Shown: positions 8,671 through 18,123, counted from the stretch's first letter. The stretch is DNA of 64,000 nucleotides from Streptomyces sp. NWU339 (GCF_003143855.1 NZ_QFRK01000035.1:19612-83611); one strand, 5' to 3'. Made by a program: numbers and translations. Notes: generated from the letters alone by a model not told the origin.

Positions 8671-11133
8671 ATGACGGGGACGGGCAGGAACGACGAGACG
8701 AAGGGCTCGGGGCCCGGCGGCTACGCGGCGGCCCGGCTGCGCCTCCTCACCGAGGAGGCGCAGCCCGGGACCGAGGAGGCGCAGCCCGGGCCGCCGCGCC
8801 GCGCCGCCCTCGCGAACCTCACGGACGGCTGGCTCGCCGGGCTCTTCGCGGCGGGTGCCGAGGGGGTGCGCGGGGTGTCCCTGGTCGCCGTGGGCGGCTA
8901 CGGGCGCGCGGAGCTGTCCCCGCGCAGCGACCTCGACCTGCTCCTGCTGCACGAGGGCGGCGACCCCAAGGCGGTCGCCGCCCTCGCCGACCGCCTCTGG
9001 TACCCCGTCTGGGACCTGGGCCTCGCCCTCGACCACTCCGTCCGCACCCCGGCCGAGGCGCGCAGCACCGCGGGCGAGGACCTGAAGGTCCAGCTCGGCC
9101 TGCTGGACGCCCGGCACATCGCCGGAGACCTCGGCCTCACCGCCGCACTGCGCACGGCGGTGCTCGCCGACTGGCGCGACCAGGCACCGAAGCGGCTCCC
9201 CGAACTCCAGGAGCTGTGCGCCGAACGGGCCGAACGCCAGGGCGAGCTCCAGTACCTCCTCGAACCCGATCTCAAGGAGGCCCACGGCGGGCTCCGCGAC
9301 GCCACCGCCCTGCGCGCCGTCGCCGCCTCCTGGCTCGCCGACGCCCCGCGCGAAGGCCTGGCCGACGCCCGCCGCCGACTCCTCGACGTACGGGACGCAC
9401 TGCACCTGGCCACCGGGCGCGCCACCGACCGGCTCGCGCTCCAGGAGCAGGACCGGGTCGCGGCCGAGCTGGGCATGCTCGACGCGGACGTGCTGCTGCG
9501 GCAGGTCTACGAGGCGGCCCGCGTCATTGCCTACGCCGGTGACGTCACCTGGCGCGAAGTGGGACGAGTCCTGCGCTCCCGCGCGGTGCGGCCCAGACTG
9601 CGCGCCCTGCTGAGCGGCGGGAAACCGACCCCCGGGCGCTCCCCGCTGGCCGAAGGGGTCGTGGAACAGGACGGCGAAGTGGTGCTCGCCCGCGCCGCGC
9701 GCCCCGAACGCGACCCCGTGCTCCCGCTGCGCGCTGCGGCCGCCGCCGCCCAGGCCGGGCTCCCGCTTTCCCTGCACACCGTACGGCGCATGGCGGCCAC
9801 CGCGCGCCCCCTGCCCACGCCGTGGCCCGCCGAGGCGCGGGAACAGCTGGTGACCCTGCTGGGCTCCGGCCGGCCCACGGTCCAGGTCTGGGCGGCGCTG
9901 GAGGCGGAGGGCCTGGTCAACAGCCTGCTTCCGGACTGGGAGCGGGTCCGCTGCCGCCCCCAGCGCAACGCCGTGCACCTGTGGACCGTGGACCGGCATC
10001 TCATCGAGACCGCCGTTCGCGCCTCCGAGTTCACCCGGCGCGTGCACCGGCCCGACCTGCTGCTGGTCGCTGCGCTGCTGCACGACATCGGCAAGGGCCG
10101 GCCCGGTGACCACTCGGTGGCCGGCGAGATCATCGCCAGGGGTGTGGCCGCCCGCATCGGCTTCGACCGGCCCGACGTCACGGTGATCGCCGCCCTCGTA
10201 CGCCACCACCTTCTGCTCGTCGAGACCGCCACCCGGCGCGACCTGGACGACCCGGCCACCGTGCGCGCGGTCGCCGACGCCGTCGGCGACCGGGGCACCC
10301 TCGAACTGCTGCACGCCCTCACCGAGGCGGACGCCCTCGCCACCGGACCGGCAGCCTGGTCGTCGTGGCGCGCCTCGCTCGTCACCGACCTGGTCGAACG
10401 GGTCTCCGCCGTGCTGTCCGGGGACCTCCCGGCGGGCCCCGAGGAGACCGCGCCCACCGCGGAACAGGAACGCCTCGCCATCGAGGCGGTCGCCACGGGC
10501 GCGCCGGTGCTGTCCCTGCGGACCCGGACCGAACCGCCCACCGAGCCCTCCGGCGATCCCGAGCCGCTGGGCGTGGAACTGCGCATCGCCGTACCCGGCC
10601 AGGAGGGCGTGCTGCCAGCGGTGGCCGGGGTGCTCGCCCTGCACCGGCTGACCGTACGGACCGCGGAGCTGCGGGCGCTGGCCCTCCCGGCCGGCGTCGG
10701 CGGCTCCGTGCTGCTGCTGGACTGGCGGGTCGCCGCCGAGTACGGCTCCCTGCCCCGGACCGCCCGGCTCCGCGCCGACCTCGTACGCGCCTTGGAGGGC
10801 GGCCTCGACATCGCGGGCCGGCTCGCCGAACGGGACGCCGCGTACCCGAGGCGGCGGGGCGTGGTCGCGCCCTCACCGTGCGTGACGGTGGCCCCGGCCG
10901 CGTCCCGGCACGCCACGGTGATCGAGGTCCGGGCGCAGGACGCGCCGGGGCTGCTGTTCCGCATCGGGCGGGCGCTGGAGGACGCGGGGGTGCGGGTGCG
11001 CAGCGCGCATGTCAGCACGCTGGGTGCGAACGCTGTGGACGCCTTTTACGTGACGCAGGAGCAGGGTGTGCCTCTACCGGGTGATGAGGCGGTGGCTGTG
11101 GCCCGGAAACTGGAGGAGACGTTGCGGGCGTGA
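8671..11133 (+). CDS. glnD: PII nucleotidyltransferase GlnD
   Basis: An 820-residue enzyme that modifies and demodifies GlnK in response to nitrogen status. The nucleotidyltransferase motif is GGYGRAELSPRSDLDL near residues 75-90. The HD hydrolase domain has LLHDIGKG near 470. Two C-terminal ACT domains (about 620-700 and 745-820) sense glutamine in the family. The start is ATG 8671, with GGAG 8 to 10 bases upstream. The N-terminus contains a duplicated EEAQPGT unit from a 21-base tandem repeat. Third gene of the amtB operon; 28 bases separate it from glnK. Confidence 0.96.
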   Translation: MTGTGRNDETKGSGPGGYAAARLRLLTEEAQPGTEEAQPGPPRRAALANLTDGWLAGLFAAGAEGVRGVSLVAVGGYGRAELSPRSDLDLLLLHEGGDPKAVAALADRLWYPVWDLGLALDHSVRTPAEARSTAGEDLKVQLGLLDARHIAGDLGLTAALRTAVLADWRDQAPKRLPELQELCAERAERQGELQYLLEPDLKEAHGGLRDATALRAVAASWLADAPREGLADARRRLLDVRDALHLATGRATDRLALQEQDRVAAELGMLDADVLLRQVYEAARVIAYAGDVTWREVGRVLRSRAVRPRLRALLSGGKPTPGRSPLAEGVVEQDGEVVLARAARPERDPVLPLRAAAAAAQAGLPLSLHTVRRMAATARPLPTPWPAEAREQLVTLLGSGRPTVQVWAALEAEGLVNSLLPDWERVRCRPQRNAVHLWTVDRHLIETAVRASEFTRRVHRPDLLLVAALLHDIGKGRPGDHSVAGEIIARGVAARIGFDRPDVTVIAALVRHHLLLVETATRRDLDDPATVRAVADAVGDRGTLELLHALTEADALATGPAAWSSWRASLVTDLVERVSAVLSGDLPAGPEETAPTAEQERLAIEAVATGAPVLSLRTRTEPPTEPSGDPEPLGVELRIAVPGQEGVLPAVAGVLALHRLTVRTAELRALALPAGVGGSVLLLDWRVAAEYGSLPRTARLRADLVRALEGGLDIAGRLAERDAAYPRRRGVVAPSPCVTVAPAASRHATVIEVRAQDAPGLLFRIGRALEDAGVRVRSAHVSTLGANAVDAFYVTQEQGVPLPGDEAVAVARKLEETLRA
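8749..8790 (+). repeat. 21-bp tandem duplication inside glnD
   Basis: Two perfect copies of a 21-base unit (8749-8769 and 8770-8790) encode TEEAQPG twice in the linker before the catalytic domain. It keeps the frame and probably reflects slippage. Confidence 0.9.
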
Positions 11134-11163
11134 CCTTCCGGGGAGGTCCTGCGTCTGCCGGAT

Positions 11164-11251
11164 ATGCTCCCCGCTGCTGCGGGGATGACCCGGAACGCGC
11201 CCTTGGCATTGGTGTGCAATGCGTGTCCCCCGCCACTGCGGGGTTCCTTCC
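11164..11251 (+). CRISPR. Possible two-repeat, one-spacer relic of a type I-E CRISPR array
   Basis: The 29-base block 11164-11192 (TGCTCCCCGC-N4-GCGGGGATGA, ending CCCG) fits the actinobacterial type I-E repeat pattern closely. A second block at 11223-11251 (GTGTCCCCCGC-N4-GCGGGG) keeps the palindromic core but has a diverged tail, as terminal repeats often do. The 30-base stretch between them would be the spacer. The period is 59, against the typical 61. No cas gene is in the window. Both blocks are also hairpins after glnD, so transcription termination is the main alternative. Confidence 0.35.
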
Positions 11252-11354
11252 GTCCCTGTCCGCTCTCTGCAGCGGGCAGGGACGATTTGCTTGCGCGGCC
11301 GGATACCCTGGAGTGCGACCCGAACTGCTCCCGACTCCAAGGACCGACGCCGCC

Positions 11355-12905
11355 GTGTTCGATACTCTCTCCGACCGCTTGTCAGCCACTTTCAAGTCTC
11401 TCCGGGGCAAGGGCAGGCTGTCCGAGGCGGACATCGACGCCACGGCGCGCGAAATCCGTATCGCGCTCCTCGAGGCCGACGTGGCCCTCCCCGTCGTCCG
11501 GGCATTCATCAAGAATGTCAAGGACAGGGCTTTGGGCGCCGAGGTCTCCAAGGCGCTCAACCCGGCGCAGCAGATCATCAAGATCGTCAATGACGAACTG
11601 ATTACCATCCTCGGCGGCGAGACCCGCCGGATGCGCTTCGCCAAGCAGCCGCCGACCGTGATCATGCTGGCCGGTCTGCAGGGTGCCGGTAAGACCACGC
11701 TCGCGGGCAAGCTCGGCAAGTGGCTCAAGGACCAGGGGCACTCCCCGGTGCTGGTCGCCGCCGACCTCCAGCGCCCGAACGCGGTCAACCAGCTCAGCGT
11801 CGTCGCCGAGCGCGCGGGCGTCGCCGTCTACGCGCCCGAGCCGGGCAACGGCGTGGGTGACCCGGTGAAGGTCGCCCAGGACTCCATCGAGTTCGCGCGG
11901 ACCAAGGTCCACGACATCGTGATCGTGGACACCGCCGGCCGCCTGGGCATCGACCAGGAGATGATGCAGCAGGCCGCGGACATCCGCGACGCCGTCCGGC
12001 CCGACGAGATCCTTTTCGTCGTCGACGCCATGATCGGTCAGGACGCGGTCAACACCGCCGAGGCCTTCCGCGACGGCGTCGGCTTCGACGGAGTGGTGCT
12101 CTCCAAGCTCGACGGTGACGCCCGCGGTGGTGCGGCGCTGTCGATCCGTCAGGTCACCGGCAAGCCGATCATGTTCGCCTCGAACGGTGAGAAGCTCGAC
12201 GACTTCGACGCCTTCCACCCGGACCGGATGGCCTCCCGCATCCTCGACATGGGTGACCTGCTCACCCTGATCGAGCAGGCGGAGAAGACCTTCAGCCAGG
12301 AAGAGGCCGCCCAGATGGCCTCCAAGCTGGCGTCCAAGAAGGGCCAGGACTTCACCCTGGACGACTTCCTGGCCCAGATGGAGCAGGTCAGGAAAATGGG
12401 CAGCATCTCCAAGCTGCTCGGCATGCTGCCCGGCATGGGGCAGATCAAGGACCAGATCAACAACCTCGACGAGCGGGACGTGGACCGCACCGCCGCGATC
12501 ATCAAGTCGATGACCCCGGCCGAGCGGCAGGACGCGACCATCATCAACGGCTCCCGCCGCGCCCGTATCGCCAAGGGTGCCGGTGTCGAGGTCAGCGCCG
12601 TGAAGTCCCTGGTGGAGCGCTTCTTCGAGGCCCGCAAGATGATGTCCCGCATGGCCCAGGGCGGCGGCATGCCGGGGATGCCCGGGATGCCGGGCATGGG
12701 TGGCGGCCCCGGCCGGCAGAAGAAGAAGCAGAAGCAGGCCAAGGGCAAGCAGCGCTCCGGCAACCCGATGAAGCGCAAGCAGCAGGAGCAGGAGGAGGCC
12801 GCGCGCCGCGCGGCGGCCGCGGAGGGCGGCAGCGCCTTCGGGCTGCCGCAGCAGGGCGGCCAGGACTTCGAGCTGCCCGACGAGTTCAAGAAGTTCATGG
12901 GCTGA
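11355..12905 (+). CDS. ffh: Signal recognition particle protein Ffh (SRP54)
   Basis: A 516-residue GTPase that binds 4.5S-type SRP RNA and signal sequences, working with FtsY. The N domain starts at FDTLSDRLSATFKSL. The G domain has GLQGAGKTT near 109, DTAGR near 192 and SKLDGDARGG near 250. The methionine-rich M domain covers about 300-435, then comes a GMPGMPGMPGMG repeat and a basic tail. The GTG at 11355 was chosen because it gives the family's conserved N-terminus, with AAGGA about 10 bases upstream. A frame open from 11130 runs through the hairpin region and is not supported. Confidence 0.97.
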   Translation: MFDTLSDRLSATFKSLRGKGRLSEADIDATAREIRIALLEADVALPVVRAFIKNVKDRALGAEVSKALNPAQQIIKIVNDELITILGGETRRMRFAKQPPTVIMLAGLQGAGKTTLAGKLGKWLKDQGHSPVLVAADLQRPNAVNQLSVVAERAGVAVYAPEPGNGVGDPVKVAQDSIEFARTKVHDIVIVDTAGRLGIDQEMMQQAADIRDAVRPDEILFVVDAMIGQDAVNTAEAFRDGVGFDGVVLSKLDGDARGGAALSIRQVTGKPIMFASNGEKLDDFDAFHPDRMASRILDMGDLLTLIEQAEKTFSQEEAAQMASKLASKKGQDFTLDDFLAQMEQVRKMGSISKLLGMLPGMGQIKDQINNLDERDVDRTAAIIKSMTPAERQDATIINGSRRARIAKGAGVEVSAVKSLVERFFEARKMMSRMAQGGGMPGMPGMPGMGGGPGRQKKKQKQAKGKQRSGNPMKRKQQEQEEAARRAAAAEGGSAFGLPQQGGQDFELPDEFKKFMG

Positions 12906-12921
12906 GAAGTCCGGGACTGAC

Positions 12922-12946
12922 GGCCCCGTCCGTACGGCACGGGGCC
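12922..12946. terminator. Hairpin between convergent ffh and methyltransferase genes
   Basis: GGCCCCGT (12922-12929) pairs with ACGGGGCC (12939-12946), followed by a short T-run (TTTT at 12953-12956). Confidence 0.75.
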
Positions 12947-12997
12947 AACCACTTTTCCAAGGGGCCCAAGGGGGCCAAGGGGTGCCCCGTGACGGCG

Positions 12998-13873
12998 TCA
13001 GGGCGTCCGCGCGATCAGGTACCGGAACACGTTCGGCATCCACACGGTGCCGTCCTGCCGCTGGTACGGGTGCAGCGCCTCGGCCAGTTCCTTGTCCACC
13101 TGGACCTGGTCCGTCGCGACGATCGCCGGGTCGAACAGTCCCGTCGAGAGCAGTCCCCGTACGGCGCTGTCCACGTCGGCATACCCGAAGGGGCAGGCCA
13201 CCCTTCCCGAGCCGTCCGGCCGGAGGCCCGTGCGCCGGGCGACCTCCTCCAGATCGTCGCGGTGCGCGGGGCGCCAGTTGCCCGTGCCGCGCACCGGTTC
13301 CGCCAGCCTGGTGGCCACCCGGAGCACGGACGCCGTGGCGCAGCGTTCCGGCGGGCCCCAGCCGGTGAGCACCACGGCCGCTCCGCGTCCGGCGAGCGGC
13401 GTCGCCTCGGCGAGCAGTCCTCCCAGTTCTTCCGCGTCGCCCGCAAGGCATCCGATCGGTTCGAAGGCGGTCACCACGGTGTACCCGGAGGTGTCCGTTC
13501 GGGCCGCCCCGGGGGAGCCGTCCACGATCCGGGTATCCGCGCGCCCCCGCGCGCGTGGGCCCCGCCCGGCGGGCAGCAACCGCTCGCGTGCGTGGGCCAG
13601 TCGGGCGGACGAGGTGTCGACACCGGTGACCGCGGCGCCCCGGGAGGCCGCCATCAGCAAGGCGAGCCCCGAACCGCAGCCGAGGCCGAGCAGCCGTGTC
13701 GCGGGCCCCACGTCCAGTCGCTCGTAGACGGCCTCGTAGAGCGGTACGAGCATCCTCTCCTGTATCTCGGACCAGTCACGCGCGCGTGCCCGCCGGTCCA
13801 CGCGAGGACCGTGCCCCGTCGTAGGACCGTGCTCCGTACGAGGAAGGTGCTGCCCCACGAGCGTAGGTGTCAT
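12998..13873 (-). CDS. SAM-dependent methyltransferase, class I
   Basis: A 291-residue protein with a Rossmann-type methyltransferase core. The SAM-binding glycine motif is LGLGCGSGLALL near residues 61-72, followed by the acidic end of strand two in VTGVDTSS near 81-88. The substrate is unknown. It resembles generic methyltransferases found after ffh in other Streptomyces. Start ATG 13871-13873 is used; an upstream ATG at 13888 would add five residues. No strong ribosome binding site is visible. Confidence 0.8.
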   Translation of the reverse strand: MTPTLVGQHLPRTEHGPTTGHGPRVDRRARARDWSEIQERMLVPLYEAVYERLDVGPATRLLGLGCGSGLALLMAASRGAAVTGVDTSSARLAHARERLLPAGRGPRARGRADTRIVDGSPGAARTDTSGYTVVTAFEPIGCLAGDAEELGGLLAEATPLAGRGAAVVLTGWGPPERCATASVLRVATRLAEPVRGTGNWRPAHRDDLEEVARRTGLRPDGSGRVACPFGYADVDSAVRGLLSTGLFDPAIVATDQVQVDKELAEALHPYQRQDGTVWMPNVFRYLIARTP

Positions 13874-14502
13874 AGGTAAGCGCCCCAATCAGCCGAGAGT
13901 TGCCGCCGTGCCCGATCACTTGACCCCCGTGCAGTGCGCTCGCACTCCCCCCGTATGCCAGGAAACTCCGCCCTCGACCCGGCGTCCAGTGGAACGGGGC
14001 GGCGGGTTGGGAGTCGCTCGTGCCAGTGGCAAGAATTCACATTCCGGCGATCGCGGGGCGATGAGCCGGTTCCGGCCAAGGTCCGCAAACCCCTGATCGA
14101 GGTCGTGTCCGGTCGTGTCCGGCCGCGTCCCCTCATAAGGTCCGGGCCGGTGCCGGGTGCCGTCGGCGGACCCGGTAACGTCGCGGTCGTGGCACTCGTC
14201 CACCGGGCGTCGTGGCACTCGCCCACAGGGCCGGGGCGCTCCGCCGCGAGAGAGCGGCCGAAACGCCTCTTGCGTACCCGTGGATCGCAGACGCACCGGC
14301 GCACGGGCCCCGCGTACGCGCCGGGCCGGGGGACGGTGTACGTCAGCCTACGCACCACCTTGAGGTGAGCTGCGAGGCTTCTCCGCAGATCAGCGCACCC
14401 GCCCGTCGTCGGAACGCATGAGCGGGTACTGACGGGTAAGGGCAAATTATTTGGGATGCCCCGGAATCGGAACACAGAGGCACCCCGGCTCGTTGTCATT
14501 AC
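13874..14502. other. 629-base non-coding gap between divergent genes
   Basis: Lies between the divergent methyltransferase and SprT-like genes. Frames exist on both strands but show no family resemblance or translation signals. The stretch just before 14503 is AT-richer (AAATTATTT at 14444-14452) and probably holds the promoter of the downstream gene. I see no RNA gene. Confidence 0.4.
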
Positions 14503-15105
14503 GTGAGCACGACACAGACACCACCTGTACTCGCCGCAGAACTGGCGCAGGCGTGGGCCGACATTCAGCGGTACCACCCCGAGCTGCCCGATCTTGCCGC
14601 GCCCGAGTCTCTGATCGGGGAGTCGTCGTCCGCGTGCGGTCACGAACTCTCCTTCGAGCGACTGCTGCACGAGGCAGTCCACGGCGTCGCCGCCGCGCGC
14701 GGCGTACGCGACACCTCCCGCGCCGGCCGCTACCACAACCGCCGATTCCTCGCGATCGCCGAGGAACTGGGTCTGGACCATCCCGACGAGCCGCATCCCA
14801 GCAGCGGCTTCTCGCTGGTCGCACTCACCCCGGAGGCGAAGCGCCGCTACCGCCCGACGACGGAGCGCCTCCAGCGCGCCCTGAAGGCGCATTCCGCCGC
14901 GACCGCGGGTGACACCGCCCGCAGCTTCCGAGGCCCGGCGGCACGACATGGTTCGTCCGGCGGTGGTGTGCGCGTCAAGGCCGTCTGCGACTGCGGTCGC
15001 AATGTGCGCGTCGTCCCGTCGGTGCTGGCCCAGGCCCCCATCGTCTGCGGTGGCTGCGGCAAGCCGTTCAGGATCCCTGAGACGGTGGCCTCGGCGGCGA
15101 GCTGA
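14503..15105 (+). CDS. SprT-like zinc metallopeptidase-type protein
   Basis: A 200-residue protein with a HEAVHG motif (HExxH) near residue 56, set in a helix like those of SprT/Spartan-type metallopeptidases. A C-terminal zinc ribbon follows with CDC near residue 163 and CGGC near 185. SprT-like proteins of eukaryotes cut DNA-protein crosslinks; bacterial members are poorly studied, so the role here is inference. Start GTG 14503; no strong ribosome binding site is seen. Monocistronic, followed by a long hairpin. Confidence 0.75.
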   Translation: MSTTQTPPVLAAELAQAWADIQRYHPELPDLAAPESLIGESSSACGHELSFERLLHEAVHGVAAARGVRDTSRAGRYHNRRFLAIAEELGLDHPDEPHPSSGFSLVALTPEAKRRYRPTTERLQRALKAHSAATAGDTARSFRGPAARHGSSGGGVRVKAVCDCGRNVRVVPSVLAQAPIVCGGCGKPFRIPETVASAAS

Positions 15106-15442
15106 CCGCGACCCGGCATCTCGTGGGTGCCGGACGCGTCGGGACCGGCCCCGGAGGCGTGCGGGCGCCGTCCCGCATGCCGCTCCGGGGCCGGTCGTGC
15201 CGCAGGGCGGACCCGCCCGGCGTGATGGCGCCACCGCGCCGGGCGGGTCCGAGTCCTGCCCGCGTGCGGGCCCGCGGTCCCGGGTGCCCCGCGGTGTGTG
15301 GCACAATGACTAGCTGTACTCGACAGCCGCACAGGAACCCTCTCGCCTCCGGCTGACGCGTCCATCGGGCAATCGGGTACCGCAACCCCACGCGGCCTTC
15401 CCGCCGTGCCCAACCACGTCAAATCCAGGAGAACTCACTCCC
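15106..15442. other. Terminator and rpsP promoter region
   Basis: 337 bases. They contain the hairpin at 15143-15196 and then the promoter and leader of the rpsP operon. CACAAT at 15302-15307 could be a -10 element. The rpsP ribosome binding site is AGGAG at 15428-15432. Confidence 0.45.
15143..15196. terminator. Long hairpin after the SprT-like gene
   Basis: A perfect 14-bp stem, GACCGGCCCCGGAG (15143-15156) with 15183-15196. A second inverted repeat is nested in the loop (GCGTGCGGG with CCCGCATGC). Confidence 0.75.
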
Positions 15443-15871
15443 GTGGCAGTCAAGATCAAGCTGAAGCGTCTGGGCAAGATCCGTTCGCCTCACTACCGCA
15501 TCATCGTCGCCGACTCCCGTACCCGCCGTGACGGCCGGGCCATCGAGGAGATCGGCAAGTACCACCCGACGTACAACCCGTCGGTGATCGAGGTCGACGG
15601 TGAGCGCGTGGCGTACTGGCTCGGTGTCGGCGCCCAGCCGACCGAGCCCGTGCTCGCCATCCTCAAGAAGACCGGCGACTGGCAGAAGTTCAAGGGCGAG
15701 CCCGCCCCGGCCCCGCTGCTGCAGCAGGCCGAGAAGGCCGCGCGCCCGTCGTTCGACGCGCTCGGCGGCGAGGACGAGGGCAAGGGTGAGGCGATCACCC
15801 AGAAGAAGAAGACCGAGAAGAAGGACGAGGCCGCCGCTGAGTCCTCCTCGTCTGCGTCGACCGAGGCCTGA
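15443..15871 (+). CDS. rpsP: 30S ribosomal protein S16
   Basis: A 142-residue S16 with the conserved N-terminus AVKIKLKRLGKIRSPHYRI. Residues after about 85 form a Lys/Glu-rich actinobacterial tail, longer than the approximately 82-residue enteric protein. GTG 15443 starts 10 bases after AGGAG. First gene of the conserved rpsP-khpA-rimM-trmD cluster; only two bases separate it from the next gene. Confidence 0.97.
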   Translation: MAVKIKLKRLGKIRSPHYRIIVADSRTRRDGRAIEEIGKYHPTYNPSVIEVDGERVAYWLGVGAQPTEPVLAILKKTGDWQKFKGEPAPAPLLQQAEKAARPSFDALGGEDEGKGEAITQKKKTEKKDEAAAESSSSASTEA

Positions 15872-15873
15872 GC

Positions 15874-16113
15874 ATGCTCGAGGAGGCTCTCGAGCACCTC
15901 GTGAAGGGCATCGTCGACAACCCTGACGATGTGCGGGTCGCCTCGCGCGACCTGCGCCGCGGGCGGGTGCTCGAGGTCCGGGTCCACCCGGACGACCTCG
16001 GCAAGGTGATCGGCCGCAACGGCCGCACCGCACGCGCTCTGCGGACCGTCGTGGGCGCCATCGGCGGCCGCGGTGTCCGTGTCGACCTCGTCGACGTGGA
16101 CCACGTCCGCTGA
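15874..16113 (+). CDS. khpA: KH-domain RNA-binding protein KhpA
   Basis: A 79-residue single KH domain protein with the GxxG loop in GKVIGRNGRTARAL near residues 43-56. KhpA proteins bind RNA, often with KhpB, and are encoded between rpsP and rimM in Gram-positive bacteria as here. It begins two bases after the rpsP stop, so it is co-transcribed and probably translationally coupled. Confidence 0.93.
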   Translation: MLEEALEHLVKGIVDNPDDVRVASRDLRRGRVLEVRVHPDDLGKVIGRNGRTARALRTVVGAIGGRGVRVDLVDVDHVR

Positions 16114-16194
16114 CGCTCAGCGCAACCGGCTCGGGCCGGGGAGGGCCTCAGGGCCGTCCCCGGCCCGTCGTCGTACGACAGGAGATCAAGCACA

Positions 16195-16761
16195 GTGCAG
16201 CTGGTAGTCGCTCGCATCGGCCGTGCCCACGGCATCAAGGGCGAGGTCACCGTGGAGGTCCGCACCGATGAGCCGGAGCTGAGGCTCGGGCCCGGCGCAG
16301 TCCTGGCCACCGATCCCGCCACCGCCGGTCCGCTCACCATCGAGACCGGCCGGGTGCACAGCGGTCGCCTCCTGCTGCGTTTCGAGGGCGTCCGCGACCG
16401 CACCGGCGCCGAGGCGCTGCGCAACACCCTGCTCATCGCCGAGGTCGACCCGAACGAGCGGCCTGAGGACGAGGACGAGTACTACGACCACCAGCTGATC
16501 GACCTGGACGTCGTCACCGAGGACGGGCAGCACGTCGGCCGGATCACCGAGATCTCCCACCTGCCGACGCAGGACCTGTTCGTGGTGGAACGCCCCGACG
16601 GCAGCGAGGTGTTCGTGCCGTTCGTGGAGCAGATCGTCACCGGGATCGATCTCGAGGAGCAGCGCGCGGTCATCGACCCGCCGCCGGGCCTGGTCGACGA
16701 CCGGGGTGCCGACGACGAAGTCGCTGACGGACGCGGTGCTTCCTCGCGGGACGAGGCATGA
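16195..16761 (+). CDS. rimM: Ribosome maturation factor RimM
   Basis: A 188-residue 16S rRNA processing factor. The N-terminal barrel begins QLVVARIGRAHGIKGEVTV, and the C-terminal PRC-barrel contains YYDHQLIDLDV and EVFVPFVEQIV. The acidic tail after about residue 165 is a lineage-specific extension. Start GTG 16195, with AGGAG at 16180-16184. The stop overlaps the trmD start (ATGA at 16758-16761). Confidence 0.95.
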   Translation: MQLVVARIGRAHGIKGEVTVEVRTDEPELRLGPGAVLATDPATAGPLTIETGRVHSGRLLLRFEGVRDRTGAEALRNTLLIAEVDPNERPEDEDEYYDHQLIDLDVVTEDGQHVGRITEISHLPTQDLFVVERPDGSEVFVPFVEQIVTGIDLEEQRAVIDPPPGLVDDRGADDEVADGRGASSRDEA

Positions 16762-17594
16762 TGCGGCTCGACGTCGTCACCATCTTCCCCGAGTACCTCG
16801 AACCGCTGAACGTCTCCCTCGTGGGCAAGGCACGCGCGCGTGGACAACTGAACGTCCAGGTGCACGACCTCCGTTCGTGGACCCACGACCGGCACAACAC
16901 CGTCGACGACACCCCGTACGGCGGCGGCCCCGGCATGGTCATGAAGACCGAACCGTGGGGTGAGGCACTCGACGAGGTCCTGGCGGACGGCTACGAGACC
17001 GGCTCGCACGCGCCCGTCCTGGTCGTCCCCACCCCCAGCGGCCGCCCCTTCACCCAGGAGCTCGCCGTCCAGCTCTCCGAGTGTCCCTGGCTGATCTTCA
17101 CCCCGGCCCGTTACGAGGGCATCGACCGGCGCGTCGTCGACGAGTACGCGACCCGTATGCCCGTCCACGAGGTGTCCATCGGCGACTACGTGCTGGCCGG
17201 CGGCGAGGCAGCCGTCCTCGTGGTCACCGAGGCCGTGGCCCGGCTGCTGCCCGGAGTCCTGGGCAACGCCGAGTCCCACCGGGACGACTCCTTCGCCCCG
17301 GGCGCGATGGCGAGTCTCCTGGAAGGGCCCGTCCACACCAAGCCGCCCGTCTGGCGGGACCGGGGGATTCCCGAGGTGCTGCTCAGCGGGCACCACGGGA
17401 AGATCGCCCGCTGGCGGCGCGACGAGGCGCTCAAGCGCACCACCGCGAACCGGCCCGACCTCATCGAACGCTGTGAGCCGGGGGCCTTCGACAAGAAGGA
17501 CCGCGAGATGCTCTCCATCCTGGGCTGGGAACCGGACCCGGAGGGGGAGCCCCACGGTCGATTTTGGCGCAGGACCGGCGGCGTGGAAGAATAG
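16758..17594 (+). CDS. trmD: tRNA (guanine-37-N1)-methyltransferase TrmD
   Basis: A 278-residue SPOUT-class enzyme that methylates G37 of tRNAs, which prevents frameshifting. The N-terminus MRLDVVTIFPEYL, the segment DDTPYGGGPGMVMK and the trefoil-knot SAM site around IGDYVLAGGEAA (about 140-151) are all present. It overlaps rimM by four bases. Confidence 0.97.
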   Translation: MMRLDVVTIFPEYLEPLNVSLVGKARARGQLNVQVHDLRSWTHDRHNTVDDTPYGGGPGMVMKTEPWGEALDEVLADGYETGSHAPVLVVPTPSGRPFTQELAVQLSECPWLIFTPARYEGIDRRVVDEYATRMPVHEVSIGDYVLAGGEAAVLVVTEAVARLLPGVLGNAESHRDDSFAPGAMASLLEGPVHTKPPVWRDRGIPEVLLSGHHGKIARWRRDEALKRTTANRPDLIERCEPGAFDKKDREMLSILGWEPDPEGEPHGRFWRRTGGVEE

Positions 17595-17727
17595 GCCGCT
17601 GTTGTGCGCCGTCCGGCGTGCGCCCCTGCCGCAGGGGGACACGACGCCCGCCCCGAAGCGCACACCCTGGATCCGAACCTCTAGTTGCCGTTGATGACCT
17701 GCGGCATCAGCGAAGAAAGCAGACGAA

Positions 17728-18078
17728 ATGTCTCACCTGCTCGACTCCGTCGACTCCGCGTCGCTGCGCAGCGACGTCCCGGCCTTCCGTCCCGGTGACA
17801 CCGTCAACGTCCACGTGCGCGTCATCGAGGGCAACCGCACTCGTGTGCAGCAGTTCAAGGGCGTGGTGATCCGCCGCCAGGGTGCCGGCGTGCGCGAGAC
17901 CTTCACGGTCCGCAAGGTCTCCTTCTCCGTCGGCGTCGAGCGCACCTTCCCGGTGCACACCCCGATCGTGGAGAAGATCGAGCTCGTCACCAAGGGTGAC
18001 GTCCGTCGCGCCAAGCTGTACTACCTGCGTGACCTGCGCGGCAAGGCGGCGAAGATCAAGGAGAAGCGCGAGAACTGA
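17728..18078 (+). CDS. rplS: 50S ribosomal protein L19
   Basis: A 116-residue L19 with the conserved core FRPGDTVNVHVRVIEGNRTR, GVRETFTVRK and the C-terminal AKLYYLRDLRGKAAKIKEK. A 133-base gap separates it from trmD, with no clear hairpin, so it may be read from the same transcript. It sits directly before the signal peptidase cluster. Confidence 0.97.
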   Translation: MSHLLDSVDSASLRSDVPAFRPGDTVNVHVRVIEGNRTRVQQFKGVVIRRQGAGVRETFTVRKVSFSVGVERTFPVHTPIVEKIELVTKGDVRRAKLYYLRDLRGKAAKIKEKREN

Positions 18079-18123
18079 GCGCTTTTCCGAGGTGAGCCCG
18101 GGGCCGGATAACATCTGGCCTCG

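Noticed and set aside
8536..10644. Minus-strand frame of 702 codons
   Set aside because: It is the shadow of glnD, with no motif of its own.
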